The position numbers were made by a program, and so were the translations under genes. A DNA stretch of 64,000 nt from NCBI RefSeq assembly GCF_009727155.1, contig NZ_WNWM01000002.1:1302001-1366000 (forward strand). The letters are read 5' to 3'. The notes beneath the pieces were generated by a model that worked only from the letters and a program-made list of their open reading frames with translations, ran no database searches and was not told the DNA's origin. This document shows positions 30,370 to 37,909 of this stretch, piece by piece; the first letter of the stretch is position 1, and each line of letters opens with the position of its first letter. The stretch comes from Pseudoduganella dura (GTDB taxonomy: Bacteria > Pseudomonadota > Gammaproteobacteria > Burkholderiales > Burkholderiaceae_D).

Positions 30370-31623
30370 TTACATATTCTCGATCATCACTTCACCAAAG
30401 CCCGAACACGACACCTGCGTGGCGCCTTCCATCAGCCGGGCAAAGTCGTAGGTGACCCGCTTCGACGTGATGGCCTTTTCCATCGACGAGATGATCAGGC
30501 CGGCAGCCTCGGTCCAGCCCATGTGGCGCAGCATCATCTCGGCGGACAGGATCAGCGAGCCCGGGTTCACGTAATCCTTGCCGGCATACTTCGGCGCGGT
30601 GCCGTGCGTGGCTTCGAACATCGCCACCGAGTCGGACATGTTGGCACCCGGCGCGATGCCGATGCCGCCCACCTGAGCCGCCAGCGCGTCGGAGATGTAG
30701 TCGCCATTCAGGTTCAGCGTGGCGATCACGCTGTACTCGGCCGGGCGCAGCAGGATCTGCTGCAGGAATGCGTCGGCGATCGAATCCTTGACGATGATGT
30801 CCTTGCCCGTGCGGGGATTCTTCACCTTGCACCACGGGCCGCCGTCGATCAGTTCGCCACCGAATTCCTTTTGCGCCAGCGCATAGGCCCAGTCGCGGAA
30901 GCCGCCTTCGGTGTACTTCATGATGTTGCCCTTGTGGACGATCGTGACGGACGGCTTGTCGTTGTCGATCGCATACTGGATCGCCTTGCGCATCAGCCGC
31001 TCGGTGCCTTCGCGCGACACCGGCTTGATGCCGAGTCCGGACGTCTCCGGGAAACGGATCTTGCGCACACCCAGTTCTTCCTGCAGGAAGCGGATCAGTT
31101 TCTTCGCACCTTCCGACCCTGCCGCGTATTCGATGCCGGCATAGATGTCTTCCGAGTTCTCGCGGAAGATCACCATGTCCGTCTTGTGCGGCTCCCTGAC
31201 CGGCGACGGCACGCCGGCGAACCAGCGCACCGGGCGCAGGCAGACGTACAGGTCGAGTTCCTGGCGCAGCGCCACGTTCAGCGAACGGATGCCGCCGCCG
31301 ACCGGCGTCGTCAGCGGCCCCTTGATGGACACCACGTAATCCCTGACCACCTGCAGGGTTTCCTCGGGCAGCCACACATCGGGACCATACACATTGGTCG
31401 ATTTCTCGCCGGCATAGATTTCCATCCAGCTGATCTTGCGGCTGCCGCCATAGGCTTTCGCCACCGCGGCATCGACCACTTTCAGCATCACCGGGGTGAT
31501 GTCGACGCCGGTACCGTCGCCCTCGATGAACGGAATGATCGGCTGGTCCGGCACGTTCAGCGAAAAATCCGCGTTGACGGTGATTTTCTCGCCGTCGACC
31601 GGTACTTTGATATGTTGGTACAT
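30370..31623 (-). CDS. icd: Isocitrate dehydrogenase, NADP-dependent
   Basis: TCA-cycle enzyme converting isocitrate to 2-oxoglutarate. At 417 aa it matches the E. coli-type homodimeric enzyme. Recognisable parts are [13 protein letters not shown] near residue 33, the substrate-binding [20 protein letters not shown] near 105 (its Ser is the phosphorylation site in E. coli), [15 protein letters not shown] near 225, the metal Asp region, and the NADP-binding [13 protein letters not shown] near 340. The ATG at 31623 starts the usual [12 protein letters not shown] N-terminus. It is monocistronic and divergent from rluE. Cofactor preference is inferred from family similarity. Confidence 0.96.
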   Translation of the reverse strand: MYQHIKVPVDGEKITVNADFSLNVPDQPIIPFIEGDGTGVDITPVMLKVVDAAVAKAYGGSRKISWMEIYAGEKSTNVYGPDVWLPEETLQVVRDYVVSIKGPLTTPVGGGIRSLNVALRQELDLYVCLRPVRWFAGVPSPVREPHKTDMVIFRENSEDIYAGIEYAAGSEGAKKLIRFLQEELGVRKIRFPETSGLGIKPVSREGTERLMRKAIQYAIDNDKPSVTIVHKGNIMKYTEGGFRDWAYALAQKEFGGELIDGGPWCKVKNPRTGKDIIVKDSIADAFLQQILLRPAEYSVIATLNLNGDYISDALAAQVGGIGIAPGANMSDSVAMFEATHGTAPKYAGKDYVNPGSLILSAEMMLRHMGWTEAAGLIISSMEKAITSKRVTYDFARLMEGATQVSCSGFGEVMIENM

Positions 31624-31771
31624 CGAGTTCTCCGAAGTGAAGCGACGCTGGCGGCGCCATGGTGTGTCATCCGCGAATGTCTTGTGAATGTCTTCTATAA
31701 GATATAAGACAACTGCCGATTATGCATCAGTATTTTAATGCCCGCCATGGTTTAGTCGGTACAATTCTGCA

Positions 31772-32353
31772 ATGCTGATCTTACTTAACAAGCCATTCGG
31801 GGTATTGTGCCAGTTTTCCCCGCAGCCGGAGCGGCTGACACTGGCCGACTGCGTGCCGGTGCCGAATGTGTACCCTGCCGGGCGGCTCGATGCCGACAGC
31901 GAAGGCCTGCTGCTGCTGACCGACGACGGCAAGCTGCAGCACGCGATCGCCCACCCGGACCGGAAGGAAGCGAAGACCTACCTGGTGCAGGTGGATGGCG
32001 TTGCCGATGCCAGCGCACTGGCGCGGCTGCAGGCGCCGCTCGACCTGGGAGACTTCATGACGAAGCCGTGCCGCGCGGTACGGATCGCCGAGCCGGAATG
32101 GCTATGGCCGCGCAACCCGCCGATTCGCGCCCGGGCCGACAAGCCCACCTCGTGGCTGGCGATCACGCTGCAGGAAGGGAAAAACCGGCAGGTGCGCAGG
32201 ATGACGGCCGCCGTGGGCCTGCCCACGCTGCGGCTGGTGCGCAGCGCGATCGGCGCCGTGTCACTGGCCACGCACCCGCTGATGCCGGGCGAATGGCGGG
32301 AAATCGAACCCGATGAATTGAAGGCCGACCCGCAGAGCCAGCCCAACGCTTAA
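31772..32353 (+). CDS. rluE: 23S rRNA pseudouridine synthase, RluE type
   Basis: Small RsuA/RluB/E/F-family pseudouridine synthase of 193 aa without an S4 domain, as expected for RluE, which modifies U2457 of 23S rRNA in E. coli. It starts directly with the catalytic domain (LILLNKPFGVLCQFS). The catalytic Asp lies in GRLDADSEGLLLLT near residue 38. ITLQEGKNRQVRRMTAAVG near residue 135 is the conserved C-terminal family block. It lies divergent from icd. Subfamily assignment rests on length and the missing S4 domain, so the exact target base is inferred. Confidence 0.9.
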   Translation: MLILLNKPFGVLCQFSPQPERLTLADCVPVPNVYPAGRLDADSEGLLLLTDDGKLQHAIAHPDRKEAKTYLVQVDGVADASALARLQAPLDLGDFMTKPCRAVRIAEPEWLWPRNPPIRARADKPTSWLAITLQEGKNRQVRRMTAAVGLPTLRLVRSAIGAVSLATHPLMPGEWREIEPDELKADPQSQPNA

Positions 32354-32442
32354 GAAGCGCTTAGGTTAAGGAAAACAGGGCAACGGCCCGGCTATCATTG
32401 CGCCGTGGGACATTCCCCGCTCAGCCAAAGGAACCGATCATC

Positions 32443-32646
32443 ATGTCGAAAATCATTGCCGCACTGGCAGCCACGCTGCTCGTCGCATCCACTTCCGCCT
32501 TCGCCGCCCCGGCGACGATGCATCACACCAAGGCCGCGCATGCCACGAACGCGCATGCGGCACCGCACAAGCACGCAGTCAAGCACAGCAAGCATGTAAA
32601 ACAGCAGCCCCACGCCAAGGCGCGCAAGCGCCAGCATGCGGCCTGA
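32443..32646 (+). CDS. Small exported His/Lys-rich protein
   Basis: Unrecognised 67 aa protein. It has a clear signal peptide cleaved near AFA-AP (residue 20). The mature 47 residues consist almost only of His, Lys, Ala, Gln and Arg (for example HHTKAAHATNAHAAPHKHA), with no acidic residue. Such composition suggests metal binding, interaction with acidic polymers or an intrinsically disordered periplasmic peptide; none is proven. The frame can start 15 codons earlier, but the ATG at 32443 has AAAGGA upstream and begins a proper signal peptide. It lies 72 bp before the DUF192 gene on the same strand and may share its transcript. Confidence 0.7.
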   Translation: MSKIIAALAATLLVASTSAFAAPATMHHTKAAHATNAHAAPHKHAVKHSKHVKQQPHAKARKRQHAA

Positions 32647-32718
32647 TCGCGCCACATTGAAATCGCGGGCTGCCAAGCAGGCGGCCCGCCCCTTCCGCTT
32701 CCCCTGCCCCTGTCGACG

Positions 32719-33165
32719 ATGAAGACTGCCCTTGCCCTCGGCTTTGCCCTTTCCGCGCTGTTCGCCACTGGCGGCGCCTGCGCCCAGACCCAGCGCTTTG
32801 GCACGGCTACGCTGACGGCCGGCATGCATCTGATCAAGGCCGAGGTCGCGGCCACGGATGCGCAGCGCGCGCAAGGCCTGATGTTCCGCGAGGCCATGCC
32901 CGCCAACGCCGGCATGGTGTTCGTGTTCGACGCTCCAGCCCCGCAATGCATGTGGATGAAGAACACGCCCCTGCCGCTGTCGGTTGCCTTCATCGATGCC
33001 GGTGGCAAGATCGTCAACATCCGCGACATGCAGCCGCAAACGCTCGACAGCCATTGCTCGACCAAAGGCGTGCCCGTGATGTACGCCCTGGAGATGAACC
33101 AGGGCTGGTTCCGGCAGAAGCACATCAAGCCGGGTATGAAGATCGGCAACTTGCCGACCAAATAA
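32719..33165 (+). CDS. DUF192 family exported protein
   Basis: A 148 aa protein with a signal peptide (cleavage near ACA-QT, residue 23) and a single DUF192 domain. Typical features are the AQGLMFREAMPANAGMVFVF block near residue 52 and CMWMKNTPLPLSVAFID near 80. The function of DUF192 is unknown; the family is a small beta-barrel-like fold found in the periplasm of many bacteria. It follows the His/Lys-rich peptide gene and is terminated by the hairpin at 33193-33225, which also serves rpsT coming from the other side. Confidence 0.88.
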   Translation: MKTALALGFALSALFATGGACAQTQRFGTATLTAGMHLIKAEVAATDAQRAQGLMFREAMPANAGMVFVFDAPAPQCMWMKNTPLPLSVAFIDAGGKIVNIRDMQPQTLDSHCSTKGVPVMYALEMNQGWFRQKHIKPGMKIGNLPTK

Positions 33166-33192
33166 TGCGGAAGGTGCGGCCGGATCAAAGCG

Positions 33193-33225
33193 AAAAACCC
33201 GCGATGGCCAGGCCATGCGGGTTTT
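33193..33225. terminator. Bidirectional terminator between DUF192 gene and rpsT
   Basis: AAAACCCGCGATGGCC and GGCCATGCGGGTTTT pair almost perfectly around a single A. A-tract and T-tract on opposite sides make it usable from both converging genes. Confidence 0.9.
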
Positions 33226-33267
33226 AGGTGTACACCTGTCTGGCGGCTGTTGCCGCCGCACGCGAAC

Positions 33268-33534
33268 TTAGGCGGCCAGTGCCTTCAGGGCAGCTGCCAG
33301 GCGGCTCTTGTGGCGAGCGGCCTTGTTCTTGTGGATGATTTTCTTGTCAGCGATCGAGTCGATGGTCGACACGGAGGACTGGAAGATTTGCGTTGCAGCA
33401 GCTTTGTCGCCAGCCTGAATCGCCTTGCGGACAGCCTTGATGGCGGTACGCAGGGTGGAACGCTGTGCCGAGTTGTGGGCGTTTTGCTTGACTGCTTGAC
33501 GAGCGCGTTTGCGCGCTTGTGCGGTATTTGCCAT
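33268..33534 (-). CDS. rpsT: 30S ribosomal protein S20
   Basis: Primary 16S rRNA-binding protein of the small subunit, 88 aa, highly basic and helical. It begins [13 protein letters not shown], has [16 protein letters not shown] in the middle and ends with [18 protein letters not shown], the signature of S20. The ATG at 33534 is preceded by TAGGAAATTCC; the open frame extends 12 codons further but lacks family similarity. It is divergent from murJ, an arrangement I recall as common in betaproteobacteria. The 260 bp leader region may carry autoregulation, as in E. coli, but no structure was identified. Confidence 0.97.
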   Translation of the reverse strand: MANTAQARKRARQAVKQNAHNSAQRSTLRTAIKAVRKAIQAGDKAAATQIFQSSVSTIDSIADKKIIHKNKAARHKSRLAAALKALAA

Positions 33535-33794
33535 GGAATTTCCTAAATCGTTGTCAAAGTTCGTTTGCAAACAACAGCGTTTGCCAAACCGGTGCGTTCA
33601 GTCTGACCACGCAGGCCAACGCAGAGCTGGTCAACATCGATGTCTGCGTCACTGAATTCTGTACAGCCTTAAATTATAACGGTCTTTCGATGCCGGGGCA
33701 ATTCAAAAAGCTACAAACTTGCTGAATTCATACACGGTGCCATTCACGAAATTGTAAGACTTGCACTGCAGCAGCGCCGCTATAATCTCGCCCC

Positions 33795-35345
33795 ATGAAC
33801 CTGCTCAGAACCCTTGCCGCCGTCTCCAGCATGACCATGCTGTCGCGTGTCACCGGGCTGCTGCGCGAAAGCCTGTTCGCCCGGGCTTTCGGTGCCGGCG
33901 CCTATACCGACGCCTTCAACGTGGCCTTCCGCCTGCCCAACCTGCTGCGCCGCCTGTTTGCCGAAGGCGCGTTTTCGCAGGCCTTCGTGCCGATCCTGGC
34001 CGAATACAAGAACCGCGAAGGCTTCGAGGCGAGCAAGACCCTGTCCGATCATGTGGCCAACTGCCTGGTCTGGGCCACCCTGCTCGTCAGCGCCGCCGGC
34101 ATCATCGGCGCGCCACTGCTGCTGGCGGTGATCGCGGGCGGCCTGAAGCAGGATGGCGAAGCGTTCGATGCCGCGGTCTGGATGACCCGCCTGATGTTTC
34201 CCTATATAGCCTGCATGTCGTTCGTGGCGATGGCGGGCGGCATTCTCAATACCTGGCGCCAGTTCAAGATTCCGGCATTCACGCCGGTGCTGCTGAACCT
34301 GTCGATGATCTCGGGTTCGCTGTTCCTGGCGCCATGGCTGGAACAACCGGTCTACGCGCAGGCGATCGCCGTGTTCGTCGGCGGCCTGCTGCAGGTGGCG
34401 ATCCAGGTGCCGGCGCTGGTCAGGATCGGCATGCTGCCGCGGTTGTCGATCAACCCCCTGGCGGGCCTGCGCGATGCCGGCGTACGTCGCGTGCTGAAGA
34501 AAATGGGCCCGGCCGTGTTCGCCGTGGCCGCCGCGCAGATCAGCCTGATGATCAACACGGCCATCGCCTCGCACTTGCGCGAAGGCAGCATTTCATGGCT
34601 CACCTATGCCGACCGGCTGATGGAATTTCCCACTGCCTTGCTGGGCGTGGCACTGGGCACGATTCTGCTGCCCAGCCTGTCGAAGGCCAGTGTCGACGGC
34701 GATCCGCAGGAATATTCCGCATTGCTGGACTGGGGCCTGCGCCTGACGTTCCTGCTGGCGCTGCCGGCTGCGGTCGGGCTGGCCGCGCTGGCCTTGCCGC
34801 TGGTGGCCACGCTGTTCCACTACGGCCAGTTCAGCGACGAGGCGGCGCTGATGTCGGCGCGGCCGCTGGTCGCCTACGCGGCCGGCCTGATCGGCATCAT
34901 CCTCGTCAAGACACTGGCACCGGCGTTCTATGCGAAACAGGATATCCGCACGCCGGTGCGCATCGCGGTCGGGGTGCTGATCGCCACCCAGCTGATGAAC
35001 CTGGTGTTCGTGCCTTACCTCGAGGTGGCCGGCCTGGCCCTGTCGATCGGCCTGGCCGCCTGCGTCAACGCCACGCTGCTGTTTACCGGCCTGCGCAAGC
35101 GCGACATCTATCGCCCCCTGCCCGGCTGGGGCAAGTTCTTCGCCCGGCTGGCTGCCGCGGTGGCGATCATGGGCGCCGCGGCCTGGTTCGGCGGCCAGCA
35201 GTTCGACTGGCTGGCCATGCGCGCCACGCCGCTGTTGCGCGCGGGTGCGCTGTTCGTGCTGATCGGTGCTTGCGGCGCCGTGTACTTCGGTGCCCTGTTC
35301 GCGCTGGGATTCCGGGTGCGCGACTTCCGGCGCACCGGCAAGTAA
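33795..35345 (+). CDS. murJ: Lipid II flippase MurJ
   Basis: Inner-membrane flippase of the MVF/MOP superfamily that moves lipid-linked peptidoglycan precursor to the periplasm. The 516 aa protein has about 14 hydrophobic helices and the family N-terminus MTMLSRVTGLLRESLFAR with the functionally important Arg near residue 24. Further motifs are RLPNLLRRLFAEGAFSQAFVP near 50 and YADRLMEFPTALLGVALGT near 270. The start at 33795 gives the canonical length. Divergent from rpsT. The terminator at 35516-35550 lies about 170 bp downstream with no other gene between. Confidence 0.96.
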   Translation: MNLLRTLAAVSSMTMLSRVTGLLRESLFARAFGAGAYTDAFNVAFRLPNLLRRLFAEGAFSQAFVPILAEYKNREGFEASKTLSDHVANCLVWATLLVSAAGIIGAPLLLAVIAGGLKQDGEAFDAAVWMTRLMFPYIACMSFVAMAGGILNTWRQFKIPAFTPVLLNLSMISGSLFLAPWLEQPVYAQAIAVFVGGLLQVAIQVPALVRIGMLPRLSINPLAGLRDAGVRRVLKKMGPAVFAVAAAQISLMINTAIASHLREGSISWLTYADRLMEFPTALLGVALGTILLPSLSKASVDGDPQEYSALLDWGLRLTFLLALPAAVGLAALALPLVATLFHYGQFSDEAALMSARPLVAYAAGLIGIILVKTLAPAFYAKQDIRTPVRIAVGVLIATQLMNLVFVPYLEVAGLALSIGLAACVNATLLFTGLRKRDIYRPLPGWGKFFARLAAAVAIMGAAAWFGGQQFDWLAMRATPLLRAGALFVLIGACGAVYFGALFALGFRVRDFRRTGK

Positions 35346-35514
35346 CACCCTGCCTGCAGGGCAAGCGCCTTCCCGGCGCCGTACTGAAGCGATCGGCAGG
35401 AAAGAGGATGCGCGCCATGCCGCCGGGAAGCGCTGCCGCACCGGCCATGCGACGAACTCGACACCCGGCACGCCACACACGATACGCAGCACGCAACCAC
35501 GCAAATTAATGGAC

Positions 35515-35551
35515 GAAAAAAAACCCGCTGCCGAAGCAGCGGGTTTTTTAT
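35515..35551. terminator. Bidirectional terminator between murJ and the PEP-CTERM gene
   Basis: AAAAAACCCGCTGC-CGAA-GCAGCGGGTTTTTT: eight GC-rich pairs, a CGAA loop and long A/T tracts on both sides. It suits both murJ and the convergent PEP-CTERM gene that ends at 35564. Confidence 0.93.
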
Positions 35552-35563
35552 GGGTGAAACTAA

Positions 35564-36052
35564 TTACGCCTGCTTCGACTTGCGACGGGCCAGGAAGCCC
35601 ATGATGCCCAGGCCGCCCAGCAGCATGCCGTAGGTGGTTGGTTCTGGAACAGCAGCCATCACGCTGATGTTGCCGTCGTAGAAGGCTGCGCCTTTGGTCG
35701 TGCCGGCCAGGTTCAGTACGAACGGGGCGGTGGCGGACGTTTCGATGCCGACAAATTTCACCACTTTGCCGCCGGAGGTCCAGTCGCCCGACACGCCATT
35801 GAGCGTGGTCTTCGACAGGTCCCAGTTCAGGTACTGGCCGGCCACGCCGATGTACACGTCGTACACACCGCCAGCAACTGCGCCGGTGAAGGTCAGGACA
35901 TCGTTGTTGCCTTCCAGGACGATACCAGCAACGTCGGCGCTGGAGAACTGAGCGTAGCCTTCAGCATTCAGTTCGATGGTCTGGTCAGCTGCGAAAGCGC
36001 CGAAGGAGGTGGCGGCCAGCAGGGAAGCAACAGCAAAGTTTTTCAGTTTCAT
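35564..36052 (-). CDS. PEP-CTERM protein, small FxDxF-like type
   Basis: A 162 aa exported protein with a signal peptide (cleavage at AFA-AD, residue 21), a beta-rich body of about 110 residues and a C-terminal exosortase signal: VPEPTTYGMLLGGLGIMG, then LARRKSKQA. The body (NDVLTFTGAVAGGVYDVYIG, then QYLNWDLSKTTLNG) resembles small PEP-CTERM proteins that are common in Massilia-type genomes and often annotated as the FxDxF group; the exact subfamily is uncertain. Codon usage and AT-rich flanks suggest good expression. It lies 213 bp downstream of the secretion operon on the same strand but has its own AT-rich upstream region, so it is probably transcribed separately. Confidence 0.88.
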   Translation of the reverse strand: MKLKNFAVASLLAATSFGAFAADQTIELNAEGYAQFSSADVAGIVLEGNNDVLTFTGAVAGGVYDVYIGVAGQYLNWDLSKTTLNGVSGDWTSGGKVVKFVGIETSATAPFVLNLAGTTKGAAFYDGNISVMAAVPEPTTYGMLLGGLGIMGFLARRKSKQA

Positions 36053-36265
36053 GATTTATCCGTGAGAGAGTAGTAGCAGAGAGTAGTAGTAGTTAGTTCT
36101 TGTTTCGTCGCTGGTCAGTACATTGCTGAACTGCTGAGTAAGATCATAGCATAAGAACATCTTAAGATTACAAGAATCAATTGTAACTTTTTTATCTCAA
36201 GTATTTTTTTAGCAACAATGAGTGCGCATCAGGCACTTCTGCGTGTCGACGCGTCCTTCGACAGG

Positions 36266-37060
36266 TCAGGCAGCGTTGGGGTCGGCAGGCACCGGTTCAG
36301 GCTCGGCCGGCGACTCGGCAGGCTCTCCGGACTCGGCGGGCTGGACCGGCTCGGGCTCGGGCTGGGCCGGCTCGGCAGGCGGCAGGTCGGCTGGCTCGGA
36401 TGGTTCGACGGGTTTCGGCGGTGTCCCGGGAGGCGGCGTCGGTGTCCCGGCAGCGGGCGTACCCGGAGTTGCACCACCGGTACCCGGCGTGAGCTGGCCT
36501 GGCTGGCCTGACTGACCTGGTTGGCCCGCCTGGCCGGGCTTGCCCTGCCCCGGCAGCAACGGATCCTGCCCGTCGAACGTGAATACCCATTCCGAGATCT
36601 TTTGCTTGCCCCCGAAAGCCTGGAAGCGCGACGGGAAATTGCCGATCTTGACCGGCTTCGCGGTGGACAGGCTGTAGATGCCCAGCACACCCTTGTCGCC
36701 CGCCAGGTAAACGATGCCCCATTCCGCCTTGCCCGTCATGGGGTCGACGAAGATCTTGCGCAGGTGGCGGCGCGTGCCGGGGAAGCGCGGGTCCTTCAGC
36801 AGGTCCTTCAGCGTAGGCGGCTGCTGCGGCTGCCCGGCTGTCGTGGCGGCGGCATAGCTTTTCAGCGCATTGCTGAACTGCTCGCCGATATGGAGCAGGT
36901 CCCGTTCGGCCTGTGCCCGCTGCAACGTGACGCCGAGGCGCACGGTGGCGGCACCGACCAGCGCGATGATGGCGACCAGGATGATGAGCCCGATATAGGT
37001 GAAGCCGCCGGCCGCGCCCGGCCGCTCACCATTCCGAATACGGCTTGCCGCTGCGGTCAT
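36266..37060 (-). CDS. Type II secretion-like pseudopilin without Glu5, with Pro/Gln-rich tail
   Basis: Eleventh and last gene of the secretion operon, 264 aa. A short basic leader ends at Gly19 of AAGG-FTYIGLIILVAI, a prepilin peptidase site, but residue +5 is Gly instead of the Glu found in nearly all pilins. A membrane helix and the globular part follow, with DPRFPGTRRHLRKIFVDPMTGKAEW cut as DPMTGKAEWGIVY near residue 110. I recall this as typical of a conserved betaproteobacterial pseudopilin family. After residue 175 there is a collagen-like GKPGQAGQPGQSGQPGQ segment and about 70 residues rich in Pro, Glu and Ala. Start ATG 37060 overlaps the previous gene by 35 bp. A tip or minor pseudopilin role, comparable to GspK which also lacks Glu5, is inferred. 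Confidence 0.8.
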   Translation of the reverse strand: MTAAASRIRNGERPGAAGGFTYIGLIILVAIIALVGAATVRLGVTLQRAQAERDLLHIGEQFSNALKSYAAATTAGQPQQPPTLKDLLKDPRFPGTRRHLRKIFVDPMTGKAEWGIVYLAGDKGVLGIYSLSTAKPVKIGNFPSRFQAFGGKQKISEWVFTFDGQDPLLPGQGKPGQAGQPGQSGQPGQLTPGTGGATPGTPAAGTPTPPPGTPPKPVEPSEPADLPPAEPAQPEPEPVQPAESGEPAESPAEPEPVPADPNAA

Positions 37061-37427
37061 TGCCGGGGGCTCCACTCTTGATGTCGGCAATGCCGCCCTG
37101 GGCAGGATCTTCCGGCGGCAGCAGTTGCCAGCTGTCGGCCGTCTCCGTGATCGGATCGACCGGCAGCGCACGCAGGTATTTTCTTTCCACCAGCTGCTCC
37201 AGCGATTCCGGATAACGCCCGGTGTCGCCGTAGAACTGGTCGATCACCATGCGCGTGTTGCGCAGGTTATCGGCCAGGATGATTTCCTTGGTCTTGTCCA
37301 CGCTGGGGAAGTAACGGGGCACGGCCAGCGTCAGCAGCAGGGCAATGATGCCCAGCACCACCAGCAGCTCGATCAGCGTGAAGCCCCTGCCCGGCTTGCC
37401 GGCACGGGTAATTTGTTTCTTTACCAT
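37026..37427 (-). CDS. Type II secretion-like pseudopilin
   Basis: A 133 aa pseudopilin. The leader MVKKQITRAGKPGRG ends at Gly15 before FTLIELLVVLGIIALLLTL, with the normal Glu at +5. The C-terminal half has NTRMVIDQFYGDTGRYPESL near residue 60 and an ALPVDPITE block near 90, as in GspG-like major pseudopilins, but no clear calcium-binding loop. Start ATG 37427 lies inside the stop region of the upstream pseudopilin gene (7 bp overlap), and its 3' end overlaps the next gene by 35 bp. It is part of the eleven-gene operon. Whether it is a major or minor pilin cannot be decided. Confidence 0.85.
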   Translation of the reverse strand: MVKKQITRAGKPGRGFTLIELLVVLGIIALLLTLAVPRYFPSVDKTKEIILADNLRNTRMVIDQFYGDTGRYPESLEQLVERKYLRALPVDPITETADSWQLLPPEDPAQGGIADIKSGAPGNDRSGKPYSEW

Positions 37428-37909
37428 TTGCGATACGGGATGCCGTTCAGCCCCACCCTGTCGGAATTCGAAAACACGTCGTACACATCCTCGCCTTCGC
37501 GCGGCTCCTCGGGCTCGCTCGCGTAGCTGCGCTTGCCCCAGGTCTGCGCGGCGGCCAGTTCGCTGTCCGTCGCGAACGGATCGCGCGGCACGCGGCGCAG
37601 GAAGAAGATCTTGCCACGTTTCGGGTCGCGCAGGTCGGTCACGCCGTCGGCCAGCATTTCCAGGTTCTTCGGATACCCGGTGCCGCCGGTGGTCTTCGCG
37701 ACGCGGCCATCGTCGTATGCCTGCTTGTAGTCGTCGATGGCCTTGCGGATCTGGTACAGCGCCGTGCGCAGTTCCTGTTCGTTGCGCCGCTGCACCGTCA
37801 CCTGCGCCGTCGGGATCACCAGCGCCGCCAGCAGGCCAAGGATGGCCACGGTGACGAGCAGCTCGATCAGCGTGAAGCCGCGGCGGCGGGCGAACGGCAC
37901 CTGCATCAC
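37421..37909 (-). CDS. Type II secretion-like pseudopilin (GspG-like)
   Basis: A 162 aa pseudopilin with a short leader MMQVPFARRRG, cut before FTLIELLVTVAILGLLAAL (Glu at +5). Downstream are NEQELRTALYQIRKAIDDYK near residue 42, GTGYPKNLEMLADGV near 75 and KIFFLRRVPRDPF near 98, the arrangement of GspG-type proteins. The C-terminal segment is acidic (EPEEPREGEDVYDVFSNSD) and could bind a metal ion, though this is a guess. The ATG at 37909 overlaps the secretin stop as ATGA. Confidence 0.87.
   Translation of the reverse strand: MMQVPFARRRGFTLIELLVTVAILGLLAALVIPTAQVTVQRRNEQELRTALYQIRKAIDDYKQAYDDGRVAKTTGGTGYPKNLEMLADGVTDLRDPKRGKIFFLRRVPRDPFATDSELAAAQTWGKRSYASEPEEPREGEDVYDVFSNSDRVGLNGIPYRKW

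Noticed and set aside
30268..31707. 479-codon plus-strand frame opposite icd
   Set aside because: It starts inside the cold-shock gene terminator and runs antisense to a certain icd gene, with His/Arg-rich, domain-free translation.
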